From: Rhizobium oryzicola
Lineage (GTDB): Bacteria; Pseudomonadota; Alphaproteobacteria; Rhizobiales; Rhizobiaceae
Length of the DNA stretch: 64,000 bases
NCBI RefSeq assembly: GCF_030504645.1
Contig: NZ_JAUKWQ010000005.1
Span: forward strand, 310,001-374,000
Direction: 5' to 3'
Below the pieces are notes generated by a model. It saw only the letters and a list, made by a program, of their open reading frames with translations. It ran no database searches and was not told the origin of the DNA. Below are positions 7,546 to 17,322 of this stretch, in pieces (the first letter of the stretch is position 1; the number at the start of each line of letters is the position of its first letter). A program made the position numbers and the translations under genes.

Positions 7546-8356
7546 CCCCATGCCCCTTGCCGGTCTGTTTCGCCGGCGCCTCGCCCTTTTTCCAGCGACG
7601 CGCAAACTGGTCGAGCGATGTGATCACGCCGCGCAGCACGCTGATCTCCGGCTCCGTGAAGCCTGGCCGCGACAGCACGGCGCGCAGATTGTCGATCATC
7701 TTCGGCACTTTTGTGGGCGGATGGAAGTAATTGCGCGCATCCAGCGCCTCTTCGATCTGTTCGAAGAAACCGAACAGCTGCTCCTTGGTCGCCGGCTTCT
7801 GGTCGACGGCCTGGAACGGTGTCGCCGCCACATCCTCCATGCCGCTCTTCATCCATTCATAGGACATCAGCAGTACGGCCTGCGCGATGTTCAAAGAGGC
7901 AAAGGCCGGATTGACAGGGAAGGTGACGATTTCGTCCGCCAGCGCGACCTCCTCATTGGTCAGTCCCCAGCGCTCGCGGCCGAATAGGATGCCGGTCTTC
8001 TCGCCGGCCACGAACCGCTGGCGCAGCGTCTCGGCAGCAACAACGGGCGAACGCACCTGCTTGAAGCCGTCGCGCTGACGCGCCGTCGTGGCATAGACGA
8101 AGTTCAGGTCCGCCACGGCCTCTTCCAGCGTCGCGAAAACCTTGGTGCCTTCGATGACATGGTCGGCCTTGGCGGCAGCAGCCTGCGCCTTCTCGCTCGG
8201 CCAGCCATCACGAGGATTGACGAGACGCAGTTCCGCCAGACCGAAATTGGCCATGGCACGGGCGACCATGCCGATATTCTCGCCCAATTGGGGCTCGACG
8301 AGAATGATCGCCGGACCTTCGGCCAAAAGTTCGCGCTCGCTGTTGGTGCCTGCCAT
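7526..8356 (-). CDS. trmJ: tRNA (cytidine/uridine-2'-O)-methyltransferase, TrmJ type
   Basis: SPOUT-class RNA methyltransferase (TrmH family group 1), predicted to 2'-O-methylate position 32 of tRNAs. Seen: the N-terminal motif 1 [20 protein letters not shown], motif 2 [15 protein letters not shown], and motif 3 [19 protein letters not shown], which build the knotted SAM site. A charged tail ends GDGADEE. 276 aa is normal for the family. ATG start. The 3' end overlaps murI, and a FUSC transporter gene lies 66 nt downstream of nothing but a weak gap on the 5' side, transcribed the same way. Confidence 0.88.
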   Translation of the reverse strand: MAGTNSERELLAEGPAIILVEPQLGENIGMVARAMANFGLAELRLVNPRDGWPSEKAQAAAAKADHVIEGTKVFATLEEAVADLNFVYATTARQRDGFKQVRSPVVAAETLRQRFVAGEKTGILFGRERWGLTNEEVALADEIVTFPVNPAFASLNIAQAVLLMSYEWMKSGMEDVAATPFQAVDQKPATKEQLFGFFEQIEEALDARNYFHPPTKVPKMIDNLRAVLSRPGFTEPEISVLRGVITSLDQFARRWKKGEAPAKQTGKGHGDGADEE

Positions 8357-8422
8357 AACCCGTCCATATCCATTATCGAATTGCGGGCTTCACTGGCACA
8401 ATCGCATCCAAAAATCAAAGCG

Positions 8423-10408
8423 TCAGACGGATAAGCGGCCGAGCATCGTACCAATCATGCGAATACCGATGCGCGTACCGTGACGGAAGATCGGAAGATG
8501 CTCCTGCGGCTGTCGCTTCGGTCCTGATCCCGTGAAGAAGGGATCCGGCCCAAGACCCTTGGCTTTGCGGAGCGTAGCCAGCACATCGTCGATCGCGGCG
8601 ATTTCCTCTGCTGTCATTTCGTTTGCCGCCTGGGTGCGGCTGCGGGCAAAAATGCGTGCCCAATAGGTGGATGTCAGGAAGATTGCCAGAGTCTGTCGCA
8701 CCCTGCCCGGCTTCGTCACCAGCGTCCAGGCTGTGCCGAGCGGCCGGGCGGCGAGCGCCAGATCACGATAGGCCGCATCCAGCTGGCGGGATCTTTCGAT
8801 CAGATCGAAACCCGACCGACCGTCCTTCGCCTCTTCCAGCAATTGCGCCAGATGGCCATACCAGCGATCCAGAACATCCTGCATGCTGGTGCGGGTCCGG
8901 GTGGGCAGCACAAAGAATGCCACTGCCGTGCCGGCAACGGCCCCAATCAGCGTTTCCTCCACCCGCAAGGTAACGAGTTCCACCGTTAAAGTGCCGATCA
9001 GGCTGTAGATCAGACACAGCACGATGGACACGAAGAATGTCATCATTGCGTAGGACACCTGCAGGAAATAGAACGCGAAGAAGATGCCAAATCCTGCCAG
9101 CACGATCAGCAAGGGCAGATGCTGCTGCACGACCAGCGCGAGGCCAAGTCCTACGGCAATACCAAGAACCGTGCCCACCGAGCGCTGCAGCGCTCTCACC
9201 GCCGCGTCGCCGCGCGACTTGGTGTTGGTGAAAACCAGGAATGCCGTCAACACCGCCCAGAACCAGCGCTCACGCGACAGCATCAGGCCGAACACCATGG
9301 CGATGGCCGAGGCAAGCGTAATCTGCAAAGCCGCACGTACCGCGGCATTTTTGAGGCTGAGGCGGATCTTCTGTGGCGAGCCTGCGGCAGAGACTGTCCG
9401 AACCAGTTCTCGAAAGCGGACATCGCCGCCTTCCGTGATCTCCGTTTGCAGGTCGCGGCGAGCATCGTGCAGCCAGATCAATGCATTGATCGCTTCCCTC
9501 TGCTGGTTATCCTCCAGCGTTTCGGCCTTGGCGCGCCAGGCCTCTATCCCTTCGAGGTCGCCTTCGATGATGCAATGAACCAGACCAAACGGCGCGGATT
9601 TTTGCGCACTCAGAACGATGGTGCTCTCGGCGGCCAAATGCAGGTCGAAGATCTTCATCGCTAATGTCGTGACGGGACTTTCGGAGCCGTCGAGTGCGCC
9701 ATCCGGAGGTCGCGGAAGAAAACCTTCCGCCATCAGCACCACATCCTTCAGTCGCTCCTGCAGCACCAGCAGTTCTTCGAGATCTCCATCCTTGGCGGCG
9801 CCGGCATGTGCCACGACGGCCAGCTTGTAGAGAATGTCGTTGATGCGTCCCTGCACGGCGATCAGCGCCTGCAAAAGATCGCGGGCCCGATCATCCGGAA
9901 TCAGACGAGTGCGAACCCAATGCCCGATAACCACCGAAATCAGCGGTCCCAGCGCCGCATAGGGCAGTTCGTCGAGCGGAGGCTTGAGATAGGCGCCCAT
10001 GAAATAGGAGGTGAAGGCAAACATGCCGACCGCGAAACCGCGCTGCCCGTAAAGACGCGCAAGCGTCGAAAGCAGGATCACCAGAAGGAACACGGCATCC
10101 GATAGATAGCGATGTTCTTCCAGCAATGCCGCAAGGGCAACGCAGGCAAGGCTGGCGACACCACCGAAAATCCGGGTGATCAGTTGCGCCCGCGGCGTTG
10201 CATCCTTCACGGCAACGCCACCTTCGATCGAAAGGATGATCGACAGACCGAACGCGACGGGCGGCAGCGGCATGACCTGATAATGGATGATCACCATGAT
10301 CAGGACCGAGAGGCCGATCGTCAGCGCGACTCGTGCCCCCATCCGAAGCCGCGTGAAGGCGGGATCGGTTGCGAGCAGCCAATCAAGGGGAGAAAATCTG
10401 GACGTCAT
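8423..10408 (-). CDS. FUSC-family inner-membrane exporter (aromatic acid exporter type)
   Basis: A 661-aa membrane protein with two hydrophobic blocks: the first about residues 30-170 (VALTIGLSVLIMVIIHYQV onward) and the second about 370-500 (ITLASAIAMVFGLMLSRERW, FGIFFAFYFLQVSYAMMTFF). Each is followed by a soluble helical region. Known: FUSC/YccS/AaeB proteins have this duplicated layout and export aromatic acids or similar compounds with a membrane-fusion partner. No partner is visible nearby. The ATG at 10408 is preferred to the TTG one codon upstream. It sits between trmJ and a secreted-protein gene on the same strand. Confidence 0.85.
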   Translation of the reverse strand: MTSRFSPLDWLLATDPAFTRLRMGARVALTIGLSVLIMVIIHYQVMPLPPVAFGLSIILSIEGGVAVKDATPRAQLITRIFGGVASLACVALAALLEEHRYLSDAVFLLVILLSTLARLYGQRGFAVGMFAFTSYFMGAYLKPPLDELPYAALGPLISVVIGHWVRTRLIPDDRARDLLQALIAVQGRINDILYKLAVVAHAGAAKDGDLEELLVLQERLKDVVLMAEGFLPRPPDGALDGSESPVTTLAMKIFDLHLAAESTIVLSAQKSAPFGLVHCIIEGDLEGIEAWRAKAETLEDNQQREAINALIWLHDARRDLQTEITEGGDVRFRELVRTVSAAGSPQKIRLSLKNAAVRAALQITLASAIAMVFGLMLSRERWFWAVLTAFLVFTNTKSRGDAAVRALQRSVGTVLGIAVGLGLALVVQQHLPLLIVLAGFGIFFAFYFLQVSYAMMTFFVSIVLCLIYSLIGTLTVELVTLRVEETLIGAVAGTAVAFFVLPTRTRTSMQDVLDRWYGHLAQLLEEAKDGRSGFDLIERSRQLDAAYRDLALAARPLGTAWTLVTKPGRVRQTLAIFLTSTYWARIFARSRTQAANEMTAEEIAAIDDVLATLRKAKGLGPDPFFTGSGPKRQPQEHLPIFRHGTRIGIRMIGTMLGRLSV

Positions 10409-10471
10409 CAAGACTCACAATCGTTCGACCGACCATTCCGATCTCCCCCGAGGGAACGGCCTGACGGGAAA

Positions 10472-11002
10472 CTACTGCCCCTTGGCCAGTTCCTGCAATT
10501 CCTTGAACACCGAGTCGCGTTCGTTGTCAGCCACGCGGTGAATGTCATCAATGACGGGCTTTCCATCTTCGGTGATCACGTCGAAGTGGACTTCGTTGAC
10601 GGTGTCCTTGATCTGCGGATCGTCGATGCAGGTCCAGAGCTTGAACGTGACCTTGACATCCGTGACATTATCCTTGGTGCCAGCCGAGGCGATGGTGACA
10701 TCCTTCAGGGGGCAGCCGTCTTGCGAATCGGTGATCACGTCATAGCCGAAGGGATCGCCGGGCTGGTTGTTCTCCGTTTCATAGGCCGGATGCTTGGCAG
10801 CCTCGTTATAGGCCGCCTGAAAACGCTTGCTGTAGAGCTTCGACAGGGGATCGGCATCGAAGATGAACTTCCAGTCCGCGTCGACGCTCTCCCAGTTCGT
10901 TTTGGTCATATCCATCACCTGTTTCACAGGATCGGTCGCCTCGGCTGCGAAGGCGCCAGATGTCAGGATGGAGAGAATGAGAGCGAGCGGCATGGTCCGC
11001 AT
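10472..11002 (-). CDS. Secreted protein of unknown function (DUF3828-like)
   Basis: A 176-aa protein with a clear signal peptide (MRTMPLALILSILTSGAFAA, cleavage near residue 20). The mature part has an acidic, aromatic-rich sequence with DPLSKLYS, GDPFGYDVITDSQDGC and a second Cys in KLWTCID. The two cysteines could form a disulfide in the periplasm. It resembles the DUF3828/YqhG-type NTF2-like periplasmic proteins, but this is a weak resemblance. ATG start. It precedes the FUSC gene by 63 nt on the same strand and is divergent from icd, so the two share a 170-nt regulatory space. Confidence 0.6.
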   Translation of the reverse strand: MRTMPLALILSILTSGAFAAEATDPVKQVMDMTKTNWESVDADWKFIFDADPLSKLYSKRFQAAYNEAAKHPAYETENNQPGDPFGYDVITDSQDGCPLKDVTIASAGTKDNVTDVKVTFKLWTCIDDPQIKDTVNEVHFDVITEDGKPVIDDIHRVADNERDSVFKELQELAKGQ

Positions 11003-11084
11003 GGTGAGATGAATCCCTGATTTCTGATGTTGGCGGACATTACGCCGGATCGCCTTTTTGGCAATGCCAATTGTTCCGCCAACG

Positions 11085-11113
11085 CTTTGCGTTCTCTCTC
11101 GGCAATGCTATAG
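11085..11113 (+). promoter_or_regulatory. Probable sigma-70 promoter of icd
   Basis: CTTTGC (11085-11090), 17-nt spacer, CTATAG (11108-11113). Known: the rhizobial housekeeping consensus is close to CTTGAC-N17-CTATAT. The site is 60 nt upstream of the icd start codon. Confidence 0.55.
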
Positions 11114-11172
11114 CGACCGGGACTTATGTCCACCCCTCGGGAACTCTAACCCGCATTGCAAGAGGCAGATAC

Positions 11173-12387
11173 ATGAAGAAGATCAAGGTCGCCAACCCCG
11201 TCGCCGATCTCGACGGCGATGAAATGACGCGCATCATCTGGCAGCTTATCAAGGACAAGCTGATCCATCCGTATCTCGACCTTGATATCGATTACTACGA
11301 CCTCTCGGTCGAAAATCGCGACGCTACCAACGACCAGGTCACGATCGACGCTGCAAACGCCATCAAGAAGTACGGCGTCGGCATCAAGTGCGCGACCATC
11401 ACGCCGGACGAAGCCCGGGTGAAGGAATTCAATCTCAAGCAGATGTGGAAGAGCCCGAACGGCACGATCCGCAACATCCTCGGCGGCGTGATCTTCCGCG
11501 AGCCGATCATCTGCAAGAACGTGCCGCGCCTCGTTCCGGGTTGGACGCAGCCGATCGTTGTTGGCCGTCATGCCTTCGGCGATCAGTACCGCGCGACCGA
11601 CTTCAAGTTCCCCGGCAAGGGCAAACTGACCATCAAGTTCGTTGGTGAAGACGGCACTGTCATCGAGAAGGAAGTGTTCGACGCCCCCGGCGCCGGTGTG
11701 GCCATGGCCATGTACAACCTCGACGAATCCATCCGCGAATTCGCCCGTGCGTCGATGATGTACGGCCTGATGCGCAAGTGGCCGGTTTACCTGTCCACGA
11801 AGAACACCATCCTCAAGGCCTATGACGGTCGCTTCAAGGACATCTTCGAAGAAGTCTACGAAACCGAGTTCAAGGATCAGTTCAAGGACGCCGGCATCAC
11901 CTACGAGCATCGCCTGATTGACGATATGGTCGCTTCCGCGTTGAAGTGGTCCGGTGGTTACGTCTGGGCCTGCAAGAACTACGATGGCGACGTACAGTCC
12001 GATACGGTTGCCCAGGGCTTCGGCTCGCTCGGCCTGATGACCTCGGTTCTTTTGACCCCGGATGGCAAGACGGTTGAAGCCGAAGCCGCGCACGGCACGG
12101 TCACGCGTCACTACCGCCAGCACCAGAAGGGCCAGGAAACCTCGACGAACTCGATCGCTTCGATCTTCGCCTGGACCCGTGGTCTCGCACACCGCGCCAA
12201 GCTGGACGACAATTCCGAGCTGGCCAAGTTCGCATCCACGCTGGAAACCGTCTGCGTCGCGACAGTGGAAGACGGCTTCATGACCAAGGATCTGGCGCTG
12301 CTGATCGGCCCCGATCAGCCGTGGCTCTCCACCACGGCCTTCCTCGACAAGATCGACGAGAACCTGCAAAAGGCCATGGGTGCCTGA
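11173..12387 (+). CDS. icd: Isocitrate dehydrogenase (NADP+), eukaryote-like type
   Basis: TCA-cycle enzyme converting isocitrate to 2-oxoglutarate and NADPH. The 404-aa product ([18 protein letters not shown]) is of the homodimeric subfamily shared by alphaproteobacteria and eukaryotes. Seen: [20 protein letters not shown] (substrate-binding Ser and Arg residues), [32 protein letters not shown] (metal-binding Asp) and [15 protein letters not shown] (NADP site). The ATG at 11173 follows AGAGGCAG; a longer frame from 11071 reads through the promoter. A single-gene unit, with its own promoter and a strong terminator. Confidence 0.97.
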   Translation: MKKIKVANPVADLDGDEMTRIIWQLIKDKLIHPYLDLDIDYYDLSVENRDATNDQVTIDAANAIKKYGVGIKCATITPDEARVKEFNLKQMWKSPNGTIRNILGGVIFREPIICKNVPRLVPGWTQPIVVGRHAFGDQYRATDFKFPGKGKLTIKFVGEDGTVIEKEVFDAPGAGVAMAMYNLDESIREFARASMMYGLMRKWPVYLSTKNTILKAYDGRFKDIFEEVYETEFKDQFKDAGITYEHRLIDDMVASALKWSGGYVWACKNYDGDVQSDTVAQGFGSLGLMTSVLLTPDGKTVEAEAAHGTVTRHYRQHQKGQETSTNSIASIFAWTRGLAHRAKLDDNSELAKFASTLETVCVATVEDGFMTKDLALLIGPDQPWLSTTAFLDKIDENLQKAMGA

Positions 12388-12412
12388 TTTCCGGCATCTA
12401 TCGAGTTGAATT

Positions 12413-12443
12413 GAAACCCGGCCTTGTGCCGGGTTTCTTTTTT
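12413..12443 (+). terminator. Intrinsic terminator of icd
   Basis: Perfect 10-bp stem GAAACCCGGC (12413-12422) with GCCGGGTTTC (12428-12437), 5-nt loop, then six Ts (12438-12443). It starts 25 nt after the icd stop. Confidence 0.9.
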
Positions 12444-12543
12444 GCGCGCTTATCGCGAAAGTGATGGAACTTTTTCGTTTTCAGGCAACCAAACTGCATT
12501 CGCCGCATTGTGGTCGGCATCTGTCACCCACATGGGTTTTTCA

Positions 12544-13809
12544 ATGACGTCCACCTCTTCGGGTACTTCGGCCGTTCCGGGGCAATTGAGCGGGTTTTCT
12601 GACCGTTCGCTGTTTGCCCTCGCAGTCCTTAACTTCTTTCTCGCGGATGCCCGCGATGGCCTTGGACCGTTTCTCGATGCCTTTCTGGCGACGAATGGGT
12701 GGTCTTCCATGTCGCTCGGCGCCATCGCGACTGCCGGCGGACTCATCGGGCTGATTGCGACGCCGCTCTGTGGTGCCGTGGTGGATGGTTCCACTTGGAA
12801 GCGGGCGCTGATCGCAGGCCCCGTCATCCTCGTTACGGTCGGGGCCCTGGTGACACTGATTGCGCCAACACCCGGAATTGTATGGTTCGGTCAATTGGCG
12901 ACAGCAATGGTCGGCGCGGTCATCGGGCCGGCATTGGCCGGTCTCACGCTTGGCCTTGTGGGCCAGAAGCTTTTCTCACAGCAGATCGCGCGAAACGAGG
13001 TCTGGAATCATACCGGAAATTTCGCATCGCTGTTCGCGGTCTTCATGATCATTCCGGTGTTCGGCAATAATGGTATGGTTTGGCTGATGATTGCGACTGC
13101 GCTCGGCACGTTGGCGGCGATCGCTGCCATCGATCCCAAGCGCATCGATCACGACGTCGCCCGCGGCCTTGCCCATGATGATGGCGCACCCGGCCCTTCC
13201 GGCCTGAAAATCCTGCTGCAGGAGCGCGGTCTCATCCTGCTCGCCATCATCCTGATGATCTTCCACTTCGGCAACGCGCCGATGGGTCGATTGATCGCGC
13301 AGGACTTTGCACTGGAACTGCGGACCCCATTTCGCACCACCGCCATCATCACCGGCGTCGCCCAGGCTGCCATGATATTGGTTGCGGCACTCGCTCCTTA
13401 CCTCATCCGCCGTATCGGCCTTCGCACCGTTTTCGTGATCGCGTTGATGGCGCTGCCGGTTCGCGGCGTGCTGGCCGGAAGCTTCCACGGCTTTTGGGTG
13501 ATCTACCCGGTGCAGTTTCTGGATGGCATTGGTGCCGGCCTGCTCGGCATCCTGACACCGGTTGCGGTGGAACGCATTCTGGAGGGAACCGGGCGCTTCA
13601 ATGTCGGCCTCGCCAGTGTGATGACCGTGCAGGGCGTCGGAGCTTCGCTCAGCAATGTCGTTGCTGGCTGGCTGGTGACAAAGGGTGGTTTTCCGCTCTC
13701 ACACTATGTGGGCGGCGCGATCGCCTTTGCTGCCATGGCAATCTTCATCCTCTACCGCAAGGAGATCATCCCGGACGAACATGATACGCAAAAAGGCGCG
13801 GTCCATTAA
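12544..13809 (+). CDS. Major facilitator superfamily transporter
   Basis: A 421-aa inner-membrane transporter. Seen: about 11-12 hydrophobic segments in two halves with a central soluble loop (DPKRIDHDVARGLAHDDGAP). The loop after helix 2 reads CGAVVDGSTWKRAL, a variant of the MFS motif A (G-x3-D-x2-G). The start at 12544 (MTSTSSG) gives a short cytoplasmic N-terminus; MGFSMTS four codons earlier is equally possible, while the frame back to 12424 overlaps the icd terminator. No regulator is adjacent and the substrate is unknown. It converges with the ferredoxin reductase gene. Confidence 0.82.
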   Translation: MTSTSSGTSAVPGQLSGFSDRSLFALAVLNFFLADARDGLGPFLDAFLATNGWSSMSLGAIATAGGLIGLIATPLCGAVVDGSTWKRALIAGPVILVTVGALVTLIAPTPGIVWFGQLATAMVGAVIGPALAGLTLGLVGQKLFSQQIARNEVWNHTGNFASLFAVFMIIPVFGNNGMVWLMIATALGTLAAIAAIDPKRIDHDVARGLAHDDGAPGPSGLKILLQERGLILLAIILMIFHFGNAPMGRLIAQDFALELRTPFRTTAIITGVAQAAMILVAALAPYLIRRIGLRTVFVIALMALPVRGVLAGSFHGFWVIYPVQFLDGIGAGLLGILTPVAVERILEGTGRFNVGLASVMTVQGVGASLSNVVAGWLVTKGGFPLSHYVGGAIAFAAMAIFILYRKEIIPDEHDTQKGAVH

Positions 13810-13838
13810 ACTCGCGCCTCCTAGCTTGCTGTCGGGGT

Positions 13839-13857
13839 TCGGGCGCTAAGCGCCCGA
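13839..13857. terminator. Hairpin between converging MFS and reductase genes
   Basis: TCGGGCGCT at 13839-13847 and AGCGCCCGA at 13849-13857 form a perfect palindromic stem in the 52-nt space between two converging genes. No T-run follows on either side, so any terminator activity would be weak or factor-assisted. Confidence 0.4.
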
Positions 13858-13861
13858 CCAC

Positions 13862-14686
13862 TCAGCCAACGAATGCGCGTTCGATCACGAACTCGGCGGG
13901 CTTGTTGTTGGCACCTTCGGTGAGACCGGCCTTTTCCAGCAGGTCCTTCGTATCCTTCAGCATTGCCGTCGAGCCGCAAATCATGCCGCGATCGGCGGCC
14001 GGGTCGAGCGGCGGAACGCCCAGATCCGTATAGAGCTTGCCGCTTTCCATCAGGTCGGTGATACGGCCCTGGAAAGGATAGGCTTCGCGCGTGACTGTCG
14101 GGTAGTGCTTGAGCTTGTCGCCGACGAGTTCCGCGAGGAATTCATGATTGCGGATCTCTTCCATGAGGTCGAAGCCATATTTCAGCTCCGCCACATCGCG
14201 GCAGGTGTGGGTAAGGATGACTTCCTCGAACTTCTCATAGGTTTCCGGGTCGCGGATCAGGCTGGCGAACGGCGCGATACCCGTGCCCGTGGAGAACATG
14301 TAGAGGCGCTTGCCGGGTGTCAGTGCATCCAGCACCAGCGTGCCCGTCGGCTTCTTGCGCATCAGAACCGTGTCGCCGGGCTGGATCTTCTGAAGGTGCG
14401 AGGTCAGCGGACCATCCGGCACCTTGATCGAGAAGAATTCCAACTCCTCGTCCCAGGATGGGCTTGCGATGGAATAGGCGCGATAAATCGGCTTGTCACC
14501 AACCATCAGGCCAATCATGGCAAACTCGCCCGAACGGAAACGAAAACCGGCAGGTCTCGTCATGCGGAAACGGAAGAGACGATCCGTATAATGCTCCACG
14601 GACAGGACCGTCTCAGCATAGACGCCATCCGGAATAGCGGCTGGGGCCTTTGCAGCGAATTCTTCGGTCTTCGTCGGAGCGTTCAT
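13862..14686 (-). CDS. fpr: Ferredoxin/flavodoxin-NADP+ reductase
   Basis: FAD enzyme that exchanges electrons between NADPH and ferredoxin or flavodoxin. Seen in 274 aa: FAD motif RAYSIASPSWDEELEFFSIK (Arg-x-Tyr-Ser), pyrophosphate region GPLTSHLQKIQPGD, nucleotide motif FSTGTGIAPFASLIRDPE, and the CGSTAML region. It ends in a C-terminal EFVIERAFVG, typical of bacterial subclass I FPRs. The ATG at 14686 is the only suitable start near the N-terminal extension seen in rhizobial homologues (MNAPTKTEE). It lies 122 nt downstream of the sulfite reductase operon on the same strand and could supply its electrons; that link is inferred. Confidence 0.92.
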   Translation of the reverse strand: MNAPTKTEEFAAKAPAAIPDGVYAETVLSVEHYTDRLFRFRMTRPAGFRFRSGEFAMIGLMVGDKPIYRAYSIASPSWDEELEFFSIKVPDGPLTSHLQKIQPGDTVLMRKKPTGTLVLDALTPGKRLYMFSTGTGIAPFASLIRDPETYEKFEEVILTHTCRDVAELKYGFDLMEEIRNHEFLAELVGDKLKHYPTVTREAYPFQGRITDLMESGKLYTDLGVPPLDPAADRGMICGSTAMLKDTKDLLEKAGLTEGANNKPAEFVIERAFVG

Positions 14687-14808
14687 GCCGGTGCTCTCAT
14701 TCCATCCTGTTGGTATCGCGCATGCGAATATACCATGTGCAAGCGCATTTGAAGGCATCCGCGTTCATATGCCGCGGGCCTTGCGAAATATTGTCCTATC
14801 CAGTCCAG

Positions 14809-15315
14809 TTAGACGCTGCGGCGGCGCCAGCTATAGGCCTCTCCTGCCTCGGCGCTCCGCGCCGTCGGCTGATAGTGAACCGAAATACCCGGCAGGCGGT
14901 TTTCAGCCAGTCGCTTCAAGGCGGTCGTATTGCTGACGGCAAAGCTATCGAAGCCACAGCGCAACATCAGCGGCACCTGGTCGATCAGCACATCGCCCAC
15001 AGCCCTCAGCTCATTGGTATAGCCGAGACGTTCGCGCAGCAGCGAGGCGTGGCTAAAACCGCGTCCATCGTTAAAAGCGGGAAACTGAACGGCCGCCAAC
15101 TCGATACGATAGAGATAGGGCTCAAGACGGCGTACATCATCGGCCGGCTTGATCAGCACGCCGAAGCCAACTTCATTGCTGGCATCTGCCTGCTCAATGA
15201 GTTGATCCATTGTCAACAGCGGGCGCTGATCCTCTTCCGCTTTCACCTCGTCCGTCTCAATGATCCAGGGATCATTCTCCACGAAGCCGGTCTCTCTCCA
15301 AATACGTGTCGTCAT
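14809..15315 (-). CDS. DUF934 family protein linked to sulfite reduction
   Basis: A 168-aa soluble protein of family DUF934. Seen: a central NEVGFGVLIKPADDVRRLEP and DGRGFSHASLLRERLGY, and a C-terminal SVHYQPTARS. Known: this family is found almost always beside cysI-type reductases in proteobacteria and was named for an accessory role in sulfite/sulfate assimilation; its biochemistry is unsettled. The ATG at 15315 has GAGGGA 11 nt upstream; a TTG at 15333 would overlap cysI. It begins 15 nt after the cysI stop and ends the operon. Confidence 0.85.
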   Translation of the reverse strand: MTTRIWRETGFVENDPWIIETDEVKAEEDQRPLLTMDQLIEQADASNEVGFGVLIKPADDVRRLEPYLYRIELAAVQFPAFNDGRGFSHASLLRERLGYTNELRAVGDVLIDQVPLMLRCGFDSFAVSNTTALKRLAENRLPGISVHYQPTARSAEAGEAYSWRRRSV

Positions 15316-15329
15316 ATCCGTTGCGTCCC

Positions 15330-17000
15330 TCAAGCCGCTTCAGCCGTCTTGCCATAGAGCGCATCCTTGAAGGGCTGCGGACCGACACGGCGATAGGCTT
15401 GCAGGAAAGTCTCCTCTCTCGACAGACGAAGGCCAAGATAGGTATCAACGATCGTCTCGACAGCGTCCGTCACCTTTTCCGGCTCAAATCCGCGACCGAT
15501 GATCTCCCCGACGGAGGTGTGCTCGTCGGCCGATCCTCCCAGCGTGATCTGGTAGAGTTCGGCACCCTTCTTTTCGACCCCCAGCAGACCGATATGGCCG
15601 ACATGGTGGTGACCGCAAGCATTGATGCAGCCGGAGATCTTGATCTTCAGCTCGCCGATGTCCGCCTGCCGCTCGGCAGAACCGAAGCGGTTGGAAATTG
15701 CCTGGGCAACCGGAATGGAGCGCGCATTGGCAAGGGCGCAATAGTCGAGCCCGGGACAGACGATCATGTCGGTGATCAAGCCTGCATTTGCAGTCGCAAG
15801 CCCCTGCGCAACCAGCGCCCGATAGACCGGCTCCAGATCGGCCAGCGCCACATGCGGCAGGATCACGTTCTGCTCATGGCTGATGCGGATTTCGTCGAAG
15901 GCGTATTCTTCGGCGATGTCCGCAATCGCATCCATCTGTACATGCGTGGCATCGCCCGGAATGCCGCCAATCGGCTTCAGGGAGATGGTCACCATGCCGT
16001 AATCGGGATGCTTGTGCGGCTGCACGTTCTGCTGTACCCAGCGCGCAAAATTCTCGTCGGCCTTCTTCCAGCCGGCAAGCTGCGCCCAGCCTTCCGGGCG
16101 TTCCTTGAGCGCGGGCGGTGCAAAGTAGGCCGAGATCGCTTCGATATCCGCCTCTGGCAGACGCAGCTCAGATGACTTCAGATGCGCGAATTCTTCTTCA
16201 ACCTGACGCGCCAACTCTTCCGTGCCCGTCTCGTGAACCAGGATCTTGATGCGCGCCTTGTACTTGTTGTCGCGACGACCATGCAGGTTGTAAACACGCA
16301 TGATCGCCGTCGTGTAGGACAGCAAGTCTTCCTCGGGCAGGAAGTCCTTGATCTTCTTCGCGACCATCGGCGTGCGGCCCTGCCCGCCCCCGACGTAAAC
16401 GGCAAAGCCAATCTGGCCCGCCTCGTTCTTCTTCAGATGAAGGCCGATATCGTGGACCTGAATTGCGGCGCGGTCGCGCTCCGCTCCAGTCACGGCAATC
16501 TTGAACTTGCGCGGCAGGAAGGAAAATTCCGGATGCACAGACGACCACTGGCGCAGGATTTCTGCGTAAGGCCGCGGATCGGCCACTTCATCGGCGGCAG
16601 CGCCCGCGAAATGGTCGGCGGTGACATTGCGAATGCAATTGCCGGATGTCTGCAGCGCATGCATTTCCACAGATGCCAACTCAGCCAGAATATCCGGAGT
16701 GTCTGAAAGCTTCGGCCAGTTGTACTGAATGTTCTGACGGGTCGTGAAGTGACCGTAGCCGCGGTCGTATTTGCGGGCAATATGGGCGAGCATCCGCATC
16801 TGGCGCGAATTCAACGTGCCATACGGGATCGCCACACGAAGCATATAGGCATGCAGCTGAAGATAGACGCCGTTCATCAGGCGCAGCGGCTTGAATGCGT
16901 CTTCCGCCAGTTCACCAGACAGGCGGCGAGCCACCTGATCACGAAACTGCTCCACGCGACCCGTCACAAAGGCGTGGTCGAATTCATCGTAACGATACAT
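15330..17000 (-). CDS. cysI: Assimilatory sulfite reductase hemoprotein subunit
   Basis: Siroheme/4Fe-4S enzyme that takes sulfite to sulfide with six electrons. Seen in 556 aa: FTTRQNIQYNWPKL near the N-terminus, TSGNCIRNVTADHFAG, and the cluster ligands C-x5-C in CPGLDYCALANARS and C-x3-C in ISGCINACGHHHVGHIGL. Length and layout match the nitrite/sulfite reductase family; location beside DUF2849 and DUF934 points to sulfite rather than nitrite. The ATG at 17000 (MYRYDEFDHAF) is chosen over a frame reaching 17213 that overlaps DUF2849. It follows DUF2849 by 7 nt, so the genes form one operon. Confidence 0.93.
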   Translation of the reverse strand: MYRYDEFDHAFVTGRVEQFRDQVARRLSGELAEDAFKPLRLMNGVYLQLHAYMLRVAIPYGTLNSRQMRMLAHIARKYDRGYGHFTTRQNIQYNWPKLSDTPDILAELASVEMHALQTSGNCIRNVTADHFAGAAADEVADPRPYAEILRQWSSVHPEFSFLPRKFKIAVTGAERDRAAIQVHDIGLHLKKNEAGQIGFAVYVGGGQGRTPMVAKKIKDFLPEEDLLSYTTAIMRVYNLHGRRDNKYKARIKILVHETGTEELARQVEEEFAHLKSSELRLPEADIEAISAYFAPPALKERPEGWAQLAGWKKADENFARWVQQNVQPHKHPDYGMVTISLKPIGGIPGDATHVQMDAIADIAEEYAFDEIRISHEQNVILPHVALADLEPVYRALVAQGLATANAGLITDMIVCPGLDYCALANARSIPVAQAISNRFGSAERQADIGELKIKISGCINACGHHHVGHIGLLGVEKKGAELYQITLGGSADEHTSVGEIIGRGFEPEKVTDAVETIVDTYLGLRLSREETFLQAYRRVGPQPFKDALYGKTAEAA

Positions 17001-17007
17001 GCTATCC

Positions 17008-17322
17008 TCAGGCGGCAATAAAATCAGGATCGGCGGCGGCGTAACCGTCCGCATACACGATTGACGGACCTTCAGCGCGGATGCGCTCGCGAAGACGCAA
17101 AGGGCGGAGCTTGCCTGCCACCTCTTCCACTTCGACGACATTGACGTCCACAACAAGGTTTGCCGAAAAATCTCGCTTGCCGATCGCTTCCAGCGAAGCA
17201 ACCGCCTCGGCATGCCGCGCTACCAGAGCATCCTGCAGCGCTTCAGTCCACTGACCCTTCGCATCCAACCAGACTGCAATGCCGTCGGTCAGCCGGTTGG
17301 CGGTCAAAACCTTGTCTGTCAT
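17008..17322 (-). CDS. DUF2849 family protein
   Basis: A 104-aa protein starting MTDKVLTANRLTDGIAVWLD with a conserved Trp-Leu and an acidic C-terminus (VYADGYAAADPDFIAA). Known: DUF2849 proteins sit directly upstream of cysI in rhizobia and are presumed to assist sulfite reduction or siroheme insertion. It is the first gene of the three-gene unit. In many relatives a siroheme synthase gene (cysG) precedes it; none is present here. ATG at 17322 is chosen over a TTG three codons upstream. Confidence 0.82.
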   Translation of the reverse strand: MTDKVLTANRLTDGIAVWLDAKGQWTEALQDALVARHAEAVASLEAIGKRDFSANLVVDVNVVEVEEVAGKLRPLRLRERIRAEGPSIVYADGYAAADPDFIAA